Shown in pieces: positions 35,809-47,151 of a DNA stretch of 64,000 nucleotides. Source of the DNA: Magnolia sinica. Taxonomy: Eukaryota > Streptophyta > Magnoliopsida > Magnoliales > Magnoliaceae. The notes beneath the pieces were generated by a model. It was not told where the DNA came from. It did not search any database and saw nothing but the letters and a program-made list of their open reading frames with translations. Positions within the stretch are counted from its first letter, which is position 1; each line of letters starts with the position of its first letter. The translations under genes and the position numbers were made by a program. Location: the NCBI RefSeq assembly GCF_029962835.1, contig NC_080584.1, positions 78,706,862-78,770,861 of the forward strand, given 5' to 3'.

Positions 35809-35811
<3 letters not shown>

Positions 35812-35843
<32 letters not shown>
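35812..35843. repeat. (TG)n microsatellite
   Basis: About 15 TG units. Confidence 0.95.
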
Positions 35844-35846
<3 letters not shown>

Positions 35847-35972
35847 ACATGCTCCTGAAACTGAGAAAGAGAAAGAAGAAGACGCACAAATCTGCTGCCA
35901 TTGACTCGACCGTTCCATCCAAACAATAGAAGCTGATGGCAAGAAATCCCTCCCAAAGCCATTCCTCTGCCC

Positions 35973-36305
35973 TTAAAGAACTGCCATCCCGTCTGCTTCA
36001 GCAGCATTCCTTTCCATAATCCTCTCCACGAAACGAGCCTCAGGGATCGGATCCAACCCCTGCAAAACCCTAGTTCTCCCAATCCACGAAAAATCCATGC
36101 AATACTCCCCTAAATCGTCACCTTCTTCCACATTCCTGCCAAACGTGGCCCTGCTCTTCGATCCATGCCCACGGATCTCTGCTTCCTTCACATCCTCCTC
36201 ATCATCCGCTTTCCTCGACATGAACCCGATCATCTCATCCCGCTCCTCAATGTTCTACCGCAACTTCTTGACACAGATCCACAATTCGGCCTCTGATTTC
36301 TCCAT
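35973..36305 (-). pseudogene. Second gene-like fragment in the CACTA-like element (unknown protein)
   Basis: The minus-strand frame starts at an ATG (36305) with MEKSEAELWICVKKLR, has one stop at codon 17 (36255-36257), then stays open to 35973 with ERDEMIGFMSRKADDEE, EYCMDFSWIGRTRVLQGLDP and ARFVERIMERN. The composition (charged helices, one compact hydrophobic block, higher GC than its surroundings) looks like real protein. A (GA)n run upstream (36466-36498) reads as CT on this strand, common in plant 5' leaders, and a GTAAGT-type donor occurs near 36352. I do not recognise the family. Probably a captured gene start, disabled by the stop. Confidence 0.5.
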
Positions 36306-36462
36306 ATCCTCGATTCGGAGCGTCGGGTCACCGATTTTAACGATACTTACCTCAATTGAGAGAGATGTTCCGAACGGAAGGTGAAGATGTTAGGAAGAGA
36401 AACGATTCGGTGGGGATGAATTGAGGTCGAGTGAGAAAATTTAGCAGAGATGGAGTTTCACG

Positions 36463-36465
<3 letters not shown>

Positions 36466-36498
<33 letters not shown>
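36466..36498. repeat. (GA)n microsatellite
   Basis: About 16 GA units, upstream (minus strand) of the second gene-like fragment. Confidence 0.95.
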
Positions 36499-36499
<1 letters not shown>

Positions 36500-36606
36500 G
36501 TTGAATTCGATCGAAGCTGAGAAACGAAATGGGGGATTTCAAATATATGGGGTGAGGTAGCAGCGGATTAGCTACTGACAGGTCCAGCAACGGATTAGCT
36601 ACTGAC

Positions 36607-37055
36607 GTCACCAACTTCTGTGGGCCCCACCATGATGTACGTATTATATCCACGCCGTCCATCCATTTGGAGAGATCATTTTAGAGCATGATCCAAAGAA
36701 TGAGTCAGATCCAAACCTCGAGTGGACCCCACCACATAAAACAATGGGAAGAGTGACGCCCACCCTTAAAAACTTCTAATGGCCACAAAAGCTTTTGTTC
36801 AAGCTGATATTTGTGTTTTCCCTTCTTTCATATCTGTGTTAACACATAAACAGGTTGGATTTCAAATAAACATCATGGTGGACCTTAAGAAGGTTTCAAC
36901 AGTAAGCCTCACTCCCCACTATTTTCTATGGTGGGGTCCAATCCAGCTTTGGATTTGCCTCATTCTTTAGATCATGCTCTGAAATGATCTCTCCAAATGG
37001 ATGGATGGTGTGGATATAACACGTATATTATGGTGGGGCCCACAGAACTTGGTAG
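36607..37055. mobile_element. Foldback MITE within the CACTA-like element
   Basis: About 449 bp. The left arm (36607-36760; CCAACTTCTGTGGGCCCC, then ccgtccatccatttgga) is matched in inverse complement by the right arm (about 36880-37055; GGGGCCCACAGAACTTGG). The arms are about 150 bp with moderate divergence around a loop of about 115 bp. Related sequence occurs in the hAT-like elements and near 1500, 38700 and 39605. No coding capacity. The target duplication is not clear. Confidence 0.72.
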
Positions 37056-37059
37056 ACTT

Positions 37060-37360
37060 TTAGCTTAAGTTCCCATACAACTTTTGGCCCTTTTCATCTC
37101 GATTCACATACAACTGAGGCAAAATAGTATACCTCAGTTCGTATGCATCTTAGGTTAAAAGTAGACTTTTCACCTTGATTCCTATGCATCTGAGGTTAAA
37201 AAGTAGATTTTTTCCCTGTTTCCTATGTAGCTAAGGCTAAAAAGTAGACTTTTAATTTCTTAGCAATTGAGATTAAAAATCAGTTCCTTAGTAACTGAGG
37301 CTAAAAAACACATGTAGCCTCCATTTTTTCAACTAATGCTAAAAAATTGTGGGTAAAAGC
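37060..37360. repeat. Right subterminal repeat array of the CACTA-like element
   Basis: Degenerate AACTGAGGCTAAA / TTTAGCCTCAGTT words as in the left array, decayed to forms such as 'ctgaggttaaaaagtag'. Confidence 0.65.
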
Positions 37361-37694
37361 CTATTTTCTTATCGTGTGGAACTCTTGACCATGTGGACAC
37401 TCATGAGTGGGGAAGAAGTTGTGATGGGCTCAACTTCTTCATGCACTCTCTTATATATTAGAGTCTTGATCCCTTCATCAAAATATATGAAACTATGATC
37501 CCATTGAAAAAGTTTTCTATATGGTAAGGTGAGGAAGATCCAAGCAGTTTCTTGCGTATTCACAAATGGCTTCCCATTCAGTTATTTTATTGTTTTATAG
37601 TTCATTGATAACATTATTTATTCTTCATCATTTATGCATAGATTGGTCCGTTAATTCCATAATTTTAGTCTAAAATAGCCTTAAATGGTGTTTG

Positions 37695-38180
37695 TGTTGG
37701 ACGTAGACCAGTGGGGCCCACTAGTAAGCAATCACTAGTGGGTGGGTCCCACATGTTTAGACTTCTTCCGGCCTTTTCCATTCGGTTGATATTTTAAATT
37801 CAACTTTGAAATTGAAATATGATAGGAGATAGGGATTTGACCGGATGATATGGTTTCATCCTATCTCATCCAATCTCTTCTTCCTTTCCTATAAAAAGGG
37901 ATGCGCTCTCTCTCGCATTGAATCATCAGAAATACCGAGGGTATACGGAGAGAGATAGTGTGCACCAGAGTCTATCCATTTTGGCTTGTCCTTGGGACGA
38001 TCTAATCCATAGATCGTGATCCAGGGCCACTTGTACCGTAGGATCAGAGGTGTGAATAGATCCATCTGCTCCAGTAGTAGATAGGCGGGCCGTTGGAGCG
38101 TCAATCTTCTACTTTGTGAAGGTTCCAAAACTCGTGTAGACCGTCAGATCTTGAGGACTCATCTTCCGCGCTTCCCTATA
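37695..38180 (+). repeat. Copia 5' LTR (486 bp)
   Basis: Starts TGTTGGACGTAGACC after the target duplication gtttg (37690-37694) and ends CTTCCCTATA. Matches 45774-46259 at equal length with a scatter of point differences. A TATA box (CCTATAAAAAGGG) lies at 37888-37900, followed by a pyrimidine-rich likely start region. Confidence 0.9.
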
Positions 38181-38181
38181 G

Positions 38182-38193
38182 TGGTATCAAAGC
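38182..38193 (+). other. Primer-binding site of the copia element
   Basis: TGGTATCAAAGC, one base after the LTR; one change from the usual initiator Met-tRNA match TGGTATCAGAGC. Confidence 0.85.
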
Positions 38194-38739
38194 GTTCAAT
38201 AGCAGATCTTCGATTAATTTTCATCTAAAAAGATAAGTGGCCTATCCTTTCTTTTTGGATTGGAATCCATGTTTGATTTTAGGCTGTAAGTCAGAAATAT
38301 TGCTTCTATATTGACGTCCATCCATTCGGCATGCTTGTTTTTTAGGCTTAAGAAGAAAAATAGAATTCAGATTACAATGGTGCACTTGATGTATATGAAA
38401 TCTAAATCACTTAATTAGCTGTCATGCTTGATTTATGGCCACAACATATTATATCAATGATAGATTTTCATATGAATGATTAAGATCTTGCTCTTGTTCT
38501 CCATATTAATGGAATGGGCCCCTCATGTATACCAAAATTTTAATGAACGGTTAAATAAATAAGGTTCACAGTTGGCCTAATTGATTTTCGGAATGGACAG
38601 TTTCTTAGCCATTAATGCATGAACTAAAAATGATCTACTAGCACTTTATCTTTGGATATGATTTTTTTTTTTGTAAACATGCCTTAAAATAAGCTGTCAA
38701 AATGGATGGACGGCATGGATGTATACATTCTGGTAGTTT

Positions 38740-39720
38740 ACATAAGTTGTTGTATTGAAGTACATACGTGTACATATCACCTAATATACAGTAATTGTTG
38801 TTGTATTGAACTACACCACGTGTACTTAAGTTGTTGGTGACATATTTCACCATACTTGAATGATGTGCAAGTATACATATCAGACCCATGTTTACACGTG
38901 TGTACAAAACAGACCCTTGTATTTGTACACGTGTTGTTTTATACATATATTATTTTATACACACTGTTTCTGTACACATGTCAACATGTTGTTATGTACA
39001 CATGTCAGCACATTGTTATATGATGTATCATAACACGCTAGCATGTTGTTTATACATGTAGTTTAACAGCAACACGTTTACGTGATGTACTATAACACGT
39101 TAGCATGTTTCACATGTAGATTGTTTACAGTAATACATCTACTAAAAATCTAACTGAAACACATGTGATTAGCTGGTGTGTTTTACACATGTAACTGGTG
39201 TGCAACACATATGCTGTACACGTGTAACATTGGCTACTGTACATCTCACGTGTATATCTCATTAAATCATATATAGCAACGTATTGCACTATGACACGTT
39301 GGCTGATGTACATCTCACATGTTAGCTATTGTACACGTGCAACGTTGGCTGACGTACATCTCAGCAAATCATGTTAGCAACGTATTGCACTAAGACATGT
39401 TCGTTGAACTATGAAACATCAGCCGCACATGTTGGTTAAACACATATTATTCTGTACAACATATCAGCCGCACATGTGGGTACCACTCATTGGCAAGCCG
39501 TATTGTACTATAACACATGTGGTAATATACATCAGTCGCACATGTGGATCTGATCCGTGTATAACACAGATCTCTTCACTAGATATGTGTTGAATCCAAA
39601 CCGTCCATCCATCTGATGAGCTTAGATTTATACTGGAGAAGTACAATAAGCACTTGGTCAATGTGCTAGTGTATACGTGTTGGCAGATGTACGTTGATGT
39701 ACAGGTGTAGCAACTATGTT
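38740..39720. repeat. Degenerate array of ACACGTGT/ACATGT-type words in the copia leader
   Basis: About 1 kb built from short, diverged, largely palindromic words such as ACACGTGT, CACATGT, GTACACGTG and GTTGGCTGATGTACATCTC. At least six CACGTG cores occur between 38815 and 39335. It is bracketed by oppositely oriented GGATGGACGG boxes (38702 and 39600) of the foldback family, so it may be a separate insertion in the leader. Not a CRISPR: unit and spacing are irregular. Confidence 0.6.
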
Positions 39721-40538
39721 TTAGTTTTGCCAATTCCACATGTGTAGATCTGTTGAAAAATGAGTGCACATATATGATGATTTCATGCTTAATCTACAAA
39801 ACAATTATGTGGCCCACATTCAGATATGTTGCAACCTGAATGTGATATCCTGATTTTATTTTTTTTGGAATTTGATCATATATATATTTCGTATGAGATG
39901 ATAGACACATATCAAGAATGTTGTTTCCTTTATGATATCTTCTTCATTGTTAATTTAGAGCTCATTAGTGATCGAAATTATTATCAACCATGATGATCAA
40001 TGTTGATGAAAGGATCCATCATCAACAATGATCATTAACGGTAACGATTGAATCCATCACTAATGGTCATGATCACAGGTAAAGATAGAACTCTCTTGAT
40101 ATCTTAGCACTTTATTTTTCTTTCTGATGATGATGTTTATATGTGTGAAAATATTTGACTTGATGTGTTTAGATCTAAGCTCCTTATATTTTCATTGGAA
40201 ATTATAAAACTTAGTGTTAGAATTCTTCCTAAAAATAAATGTTGTGCATAACCTGAGTGGGAGAGTTGGAGTTTATTCTCCTCCACCAAATGATGCATGC
40301 AACCATATAATGGAAGGTTGTATGTTATACAATCATAATTTTATAAAAGTACCAATTTCATCTTAAATAGAGAACTTGATTGTTCTACACCACCCATTTG
40401 GGTATGTGGACTTTCAGATCTCGTTAAGATTGTTGACTACTTTTATATTCTAAAAATTTGTATAACACGTAAAAATGCTAATGATTAGTGTCAATACCTT
40501 AGATCTTAGCTAAGTAATGATACTCATGAAATGTAGAA

Positions 40539-41180
40539 ATGACTACCAAAGCGTTAATCGCTGAACAGCTGAAAGGACAACATTTCGACGGCAACAACTA
40601 CGAAGACTAGTCCTGCGTGGTGCGATGCCTTTTGGATGAGGACGACATATCGCACACACTCAATGAAGTTCAAGAGGAATCCATATTGGCTGAAAATAAA
40701 AATTTACAAGAACATAGGGCTGCGATGACTCGCTACAATAAGTGGCGAAAACAAAATCGTTCAGCTCGTAATGTCCTTCTTAGCACTATGCACAAAGAAC
40801 TCATACCTATGTATGAAGTGCATGAAACCGCTAAGGGAATCTGAGAAGCACTAACAAATGCCTATGCGCAGAAGTCAGATGCAAGAGTTCGGGCTATGAA
40901 ATTAGAATTTCAGGAGTATAGGATTCCTGTCGGCTGCCCCATCAAAGATCATATTCGTAAGATGGAGCAAATGATAGGTGCCCTTAGGAATGTTGGGTGT
41001 AAATTGACTGAAAATCAAAAGATTATAGTCATGCACCATTCCTTGCCTAAATTTTGGGTCCAAATCAAAAGAATTTTGAACCATACTGATTCTATCACTA
41101 CGTTCAGATACTTTTATGGCCACTTGGTACATAAGGTTGAAATGAATAAATTCAGCCAGGTTCGGCCAAGGCCTTTGTAG
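40539..41180 (+). pseudogene. Copia gag, decayed
   Basis: Starts with MTTKALIAEQLKGQHFDGNN and has a stop soon after (40607-40609). The frame 40617-41180 then runs with one stop near 40842 and includes the UBN2-like core (LTNAYAQKSDARVRAMKLEF, then IRKMEQMIGALRNVG). It loses frame near 41150. A Lys-rich stretch (about 41165-41310) follows in another frame, where the zinc knuckle would lie; only a damaged remnant is visible. Confidence 0.82.
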
Positions 41181-41449
41181 TAGAGACTCATAAGCGGAAA
41201 GCTAACAAGAATCGATCCAAAGCTCGCAAGAAGGCAAAAAAGAATAACCAAGAACAGAAGACCACAGCACCTCCTCCAAATCTCAAGAAGGGGAATGGAA
41301 AGAAGAAGTAGAAAACAGACAAATATAGTCTGCTTTGTCTGTAAAAATTTTTGCCATTATGCTTAGCAGTGTGCCCATAAAAAGATGGTAATTTCTCAGT
41401 CATTAGATACTTTATATATAGGCGTTTGTTCTGAAATCCTTTCCGTTGA

Positions 41450-44400
41450 TACTATATCTAATGAGTGGATTTTGGATTCAGGCACAACAAAGCACATGAC
41501 ATAGAGTCGTCGAGGACTCGAGGAATTCTGGCCTGTAGCCAAAGGAAGTTACAAGCTGTACATAGGCAATAACATTGTTGAAAACGTACTAGGAATTGGC
41601 GTTCTCCATCACCGTACGCGCATAGGGTAAACAATAATCCTTCGTGATACTCTTTTTGCACCAAGGATGCGTCGGAATTTAATTTCTATTTCTAGGCTAT
41701 TATTTGATGGTTTTGATATTCGATTTTCCGGGACAAAAGTTTCTTTGAAACTGAATAACCTCATCTTTATATGGAGAAATTTAATTTCAGATTTATTTAT
41801 TCTAGACTTATATTATGATAATGTCCCTCTTGCTTTATCTGTTATGTCGAATGAAATTGTATTATCTGAATCTCAAAAATGGCACGTGAGGTTAGGTCAC
41901 ATAGGAAAGGATTGTATGACAAGACTAGTACGTTCTAGTCTATTAGACTCCTTATCAAAAGTTGATTTTTCATTTTGTGAACATTGTGTGTTCGGGAAGA
42001 CTTCGAAGAAACCATTTTTCAAAGTGGCTAGGTCCAAGGGCACACTAGAAATAATTCATTTAAATATCTGTGGACCCTTTAATGTACATGCCAGAAATGG
42101 ATGTCAATACTTTGTCACTTTCATTGACGATTACTCGCACTATGGATATGTGTATCTCATCTCACACAAATCTGAGACTTTTGATTATTTTCTTAAATAT
42201 AAAGCTGAGGTGGAAAATCAGCTTGAGAAAAAAATTAAAATCCTTCGATCTGATAGAGGTGGCGAGTATACATCTGAAACGTTTAAATCATATTGTGAAA
42301 ACGTTGGAATTATTCAGCAATACACAATGGCTTACACTCCACAACAAAATGATGTTCAGAGAGAAGGAATAAGACACTATTGGACATGGTTAGATCGATG
42401 ATGGCACAAGCCAATCTCTCTACTACATTCTGGGGAGACGCACTGTTAACAGCGTCTACATCCTTAATAGAGTCCCAACTAAATTCATTCCTAAGACTCC
42501 ATATGAGATGCGGTCTGGGAGGATTCCTTATCTAGCCAACCTACGCCCTTGGGGATCTTTAGGATATGTTTTGCTACCTACTCCGCATAGAGGTAAACTT
42601 GATAGTAAAACCATTGAATGCGTATTCATTAGGTACCCTATATATTCAAAGGGATACATTCTAGTTTATGAGGACCATGGACGATGAATTGAAATAGAAT
42701 CTCGGGACGTAACCTTCGTTGAAGATAGATACCCAAGCCGAATGCAGCAAAAGGTTCCAACAGAATTTTTTGAAATACCCGATGTATCTCAGGAGAGTGG
42801 AAGTTCTGCTTCTCAAGATGGGGATGTTCCTATAGTTTGTCACGGCTTCTCAAGATGGGGATGTTCCTATAGTTCGTCATGACAGTGGGAGGATATCTCA
42901 GCAGGCTCCTGAGTTACGTTGAAGCGAAAGATGATTGATTCCCCGAAGATACTTCGATATTGAGGGGACAAACATTCTCTTGTATCGCAGTTGATGATGA
43001 TGAACCTGATTCGTATCAGGATGCATTATTATCTTCTAATTCAGCCGATTGGGTCAATGCTATGGACGAAGAGATTGCTTCCATAGAGAAGAATAAAGTC
43101 TGAGAACTTGTTGATCTGCCTTTCAATCACAAAGCGATAGGTAACAAATGAGTACTAAAGATCAAAAGAAAGGCAGATGGTACAGTGGACAAGTATAAAG
43201 CATGATTAGTTGTTAAAGGTTCTACACAATAAGAAGGCATTAATTACGAGTAGACTTTTTCACATGTTGCAAAGTTCTCCTCAATCCACATGACCTTGTC
43301 CATTGTCACGAGTTTAAACTTAGAGTTATATCAGATGAATGTAAAGACTGCATTTTTGAATGGTGACTTGGATGAAGAAATATATACGCAACAGCCCATG
43401 GGTTATGTGGATAAAAAGCATCCAAAGAAAGTCTGCAAGTGTTGAAGTCTATCTATGGGCTGAAGTAATCTTCAAGACAGTGGTTCATGAGGTTCCACTT
43501 GGCCATCACCACTTTTGGATTCATGATGAGTGAAGAAGATTATTGTGTATACATGAAACGGTCCGTAAGGTCTTTTTTGATACTATCTCTATATATAGAC
43601 GATATCCTATTAGCTGGTAATGACATGCAATTGTTGATATTGACTAAAGATTGGCTATTCTCGAACTATGAGATGAAAGACCTCGGTGAAGCCAACTTTA
43701 TTCTCGGGGTAAAAATCATCAGGGATCGCCCTAAGAAATTTTTAAGCTTGTCTCAAGCAACCTATATATAAAAGATCTTAGAGCGGTTCAAGATGGAAAA
43801 TTCAAAAGTTGTTGAAACCCTTATGGATAAAGCTACCAAGTTAGACAGGAAATCGTATCCCCAGATTGAAGCTGAGAAATTGAATATGTCCTCAATACCT
43901 TATGTTAGCGCAGTAGGGAGCTTAATGTATGCTATGCTTTGCACCAGACCGCAAATTAGATATGCAGTTGGCATAGTCAGCCGTTATCAGAGTAACCCGG
44001 GACAATCTCATTGGCAAACCGTCAAACGCATATTTGGCTATCTCATAAAAATAAAAGACCTAATGTTGTGTTATGAAGGCACAAGCCTTGACCTCAAAGG
44101 ATATTCTGATGCTGCTTGGGGTAATGACGCCGATGAGGAAAAGTCTACTTCAGGGTATGTATTCTTACTCAGAGGAGGAGCTATCTCATGGTCGAGTAAG
44201 AAACAGACATCCACAGCTCTTTCATCTATGGAGGCTGAGTACATTACATGTTGTGCTGCAGTTCAGGAGTGTGTATGGGTTCGCATATTTCTATTGAGTC
44301 TGGGTATTGTATCGAGTGTTCGTTAGCCTATATTGCTGAAGATAGACAATACTTCTGCTATTGACTTGGCAAAGGACCCTAAACAGCACTAGAAATCTAA

Positions 44401-44563
44401 GCACATTGAGATCAAGTATCATTACGTCCATGATCAAGTGAGAGATAAGAAGGTCACCCTCAGCTACATTCCTACTAAGGAGATGATAGCTGATCCCATG
44501 ACGAAATCTATAGCTAGAGATCTATTTCAGGTTCACATCAGGCAGATGGGATTGAGGAAAGCT
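41450..44563 (+). pseudogene. Copia pol (protease, integrase, RT, RNase H), decayed
   Basis: Copia order. The protease motif WILDSGTTKHMT is at 41467. 41667-42401 is open: HVRLGH...CEHCVFGK is the integrase zinc finger, the first catalytic block reads HLNICGPF where HxDxxGP is usual, FIDDYSHYGYVYL is present, and QQNDVQREGIRH replaces the usual QNG...ER glutamate block. RT runs from about 43000 with an intact YIDD box (SLYIDDILLAGND, about 43588) and KDLGEANFILGVKI near 43678. RNase H shows KGYSDAAWGND near 44095 and SSMEAEYITC near 44225. Several stops and two or more frameshifts inactivate it. A small direct duplication ('cacggcttctcaagatgggg') near 42785-42870 looks like slippage. Confidence 0.9.
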
Positions 44564-45773
44564 TGACTGATGTACTTATTTTTTTAGTACCTTTGATCTT
44601 TCATTAATGAATAATATATTCCATTTATTTAGTATTGAACACTAATATAAACTAGGTAAGTAAATCATCAGCATTTACTTTGAGATCATGTAGGATTTCT
44701 ATTTTTGTCGGCAGGCCGGTCACCCACTCGCACGAGATGACCAACCTTGAATGTACAAGAGAGGTACATTTGGGGTCATGTTTATACATTAAGGAATGAA
44801 CTTCTCTTTATTTGAATAATAAAGGATGAGGATATGAGTGAGTTGTATCCGCCTACAATCTTTTAAGATTGAAGATGATACTGATAAAGTTGAATAACAT
44901 AGTCACACCATTCTTTTTATGCGATCAATGTTATGACCTGAATTTAAAAGTCAGGTTATGAGGTTATGAGATGAGTCGCACCTCATGTAAAATGACCTGA
45001 GTATTGTAAACCCAATATTCACCCAGTATTGTCTACTTTACGACATGGATTGTAGCCACGTGCTGAGACCTTTTACCTACAAATTTCTTTGATTCGATCT
45101 AATCATTACAATGTGCGAGTAGCCAGTCCCGTAAGTGACTTTTTATGTCCTTAGCTACCCTCATCTTGTGTATATGAAGATGAGATTGAGTGTTGCTACT
45201 TTAGTGTACTATGACGAAAGGTCCTTGATTGGCCAGACTCGGTTATGCTAGAAAAGCAGCTTGATTGATTCCAAATTACACATCTGGGTGGGGAAGATCC
45301 CGTGACAGCTACATCAAATTTTTAGAACTTTAAATACACACTTGAAGACTTATTCGCCGGCAGTATCGAGTTGTTTTTAATAGACTTTTTCAAATAATAT
45401 TTTTTTTTCTTAAAAGCATATATATATATATAAGTATTGCTTTAAATCGATTTTAGTCGAAGTTTGTGAAAAATCAAGTTTTTAGAATAACTCGATAAGT
45501 TGGATAAGTGCGTATGTTGGCAGAGTACTCCAGATCGGGAGTTAACTCCATTTGGTGTGGTTATACAGACTAGGACAGGCATTGTAAAGCTTGGGTTATT
45601 GAGTACTAGTTAGGTGGTCACTTAGTACTTAAACACCTGTGAGAAGATTACGGTGATCCAACTGGTCCCACGCCTCTGATTCTTTTGATTGCGATGTTTG
45701 GTCTTTGATTGTTATTAGGCAAGTTAAATGGATAAATTTTTGTGCCTATCCTACAATGTGATTGAGTGGGAGA

Positions 45774-46259
45774 TGTTGGACATAGGCCAGTGGGGCCCAC
45801 TGATGAGCAATCACTAGTGTGTGGGTCCCACATGTTTAGGCTTCTTCCAGCCTTTTCCATTCGGTTGAGATTTCAAATTCAACTTTGAATTTGAAATATG
45901 ATAGGAGATAGGGATTTGACCGGATGATATGGTTTCATCCTATCTCATCCGATCTCTCCTTCCTTTCTTATAAAAAGGGATGCGCTCTCTCTCGCATTGA
46001 ATCATCAGAAATACCGAGGGTATACGGAGAGAGATAGTGTGTACCAGAGTCTATCCATTTTGGCTTGTCCTTGGGACGATTTAATCCATATATCGTGATC
46101 CGGGGCCACTTATACTATAGGATCAGAGGTGTGAATAGATCCATCTGCTCCAGTAGTAGATAGGCGGGCCGTTGGAGCGTCAATCTTTTGCTTTGTGAGG
46201 ATTTCAAAACTCGTTTAGACCGTTAGATCTTGAGGGCTCACCTTCCGCACTTTCCTACC
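45774..46259 (+). repeat. Copia 3' LTR (486 bp)
   Basis: Preceded by the purine tract GAGTGGGAGA and starting TGTTGGACATAGGCC. Ends CTTTCCTACC, followed by the target duplication gtttg. Contains the TATA box TTATAAAAAGGG at about 45968. Confidence 0.9.
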
Positions 46260-46264
46260 GTTTG

Positions 46265-47151
46265 TGTGTCCATGGCTCTATTGACCAATGCACCCATGTG
46301 TGCTTTTGGATAAAGTGGATGCTATCAATTGAGCACCATGCCCTAAGATAGGCCTGGCCCAGCCCAACACAATAAGGATCAAACCCAGCCTAAAAATTCA
46401 CTGGACCAGTGGCCAACCTGGCATGCCTTGAAAATTGATCTAATCCATATTTCACTCAGCAAGTATTCCATACCCATCCGTTGATCAAGTGGCCGCACAT
46501 GCCCAACAAAGCAGCCATTTATAGAGTTGAAAACCGACATCTATTTGGCATGCGTTGCCCAACCAAACATTGAAATGGCATATACGATAAAATACAATAA
46601 ATCCTGATGTGTCGGAGCATGAGGATTGACATCCGGCCGGGCCCATCATTATGTGGGGCCAGCCTAGAACATGCCTTGTCACGTAAATCAGGTGGATGCA
46701 CTCATCAATCACTTACTATCTTACCCTTAACTTTACATTCGACAGCCGTTATTTGGGCTTGTTTTATATGATTTTATAGATACCCTCCATCCAATGTGGA
46801 ACCAACAATTTCGATGGTCCAAATTGCTGTACATCAGTGCTAGGCGTGGGGGATGAGTCACAACCATCTTTTGAATTGTGCAAACTAACATACGAGTCTG
46901 CCCCATCCTTGAGCAGTTAGCCAGGCCAATACTCACCATTATTTTTGGAGAAGACAACATCCGAACCAGTCATCCAGAGCATTCAACGACATATGGGCCA
47001 CAATCCAAATATCCACCCAATCGTACAATCCCAACTGCTACATCGTAACATGGCTGAAAATGCAAGTAGATTGTTTTTTCGTCATCCCAAATTCAGCTGT
47101 TGGGATCGTCTAAATGGATCAGATTTTGGGCCATTGATTCAGGGATTAAAT
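46265..47151. other. Unassigned region between copia and solo LTR
   Basis: No gene or domain. Near 46340-46400 a 'taggcctggcccagcccaa' stretch resembles the end of another hAT-like MITE, but no partner end was found. Confidence 0.35.

Larger units (their letters stand above)
28280..37376. mobile_element. Probable non-autonomous CACTA-like element carrying gene fragments (Pack-CACTA)
   Basis: The left end begins CACTACAAGAAAATGGGGC. The right end TTTTCTTATCGTG is its inverse complement with two changes. Both subterminal zones (28290-28770 and 37060-37360) carry many short repeats of the type TTTAGCCTCGGTT / AACTGAGGCTAAA in both orientations, the hallmark of CACTA elements. No transposase was recognised. 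The 9.1 kb contain fragments of at least one host gene, plus later insertions (solo LTR 30200-30922, LINE 31248-33297, foldback MITE 36607-37055). The 3-bp target duplication is unclear: GGC on the left against TGG on the right. Confidence 0.62.
37695..46259 (+). mobile_element. Complete Ty1/copia retrotransposon, coding region decayed
   Basis: 8565 bp: 5' LTR, primer-binding site, long leader (38194-40538), gag-pol (40539-44563), a 1.2 kb trailer, polypurine tract and 3' LTR. A perfect 5-bp target duplication gtttg stands at 37690-37694 and 46260-46264. Both LTRs are 486 bp. The leader contains a strange CACGTG-rich array (38740-39720). Stops in gag-pol rule out autonomous movement. Confidence 0.92.

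Noticed and set aside
38740-39720. CRISPR-like or regular satellite array
   Set aside because: Unit length and spacing are irregular, copies are diverged, and the context is a eukaryotic retrotransposon leader.
46340-46400. Possible fourth hAT-like end (taggcctggccc)
   Set aside because: No opposite end or 8-bp duplication could be found.
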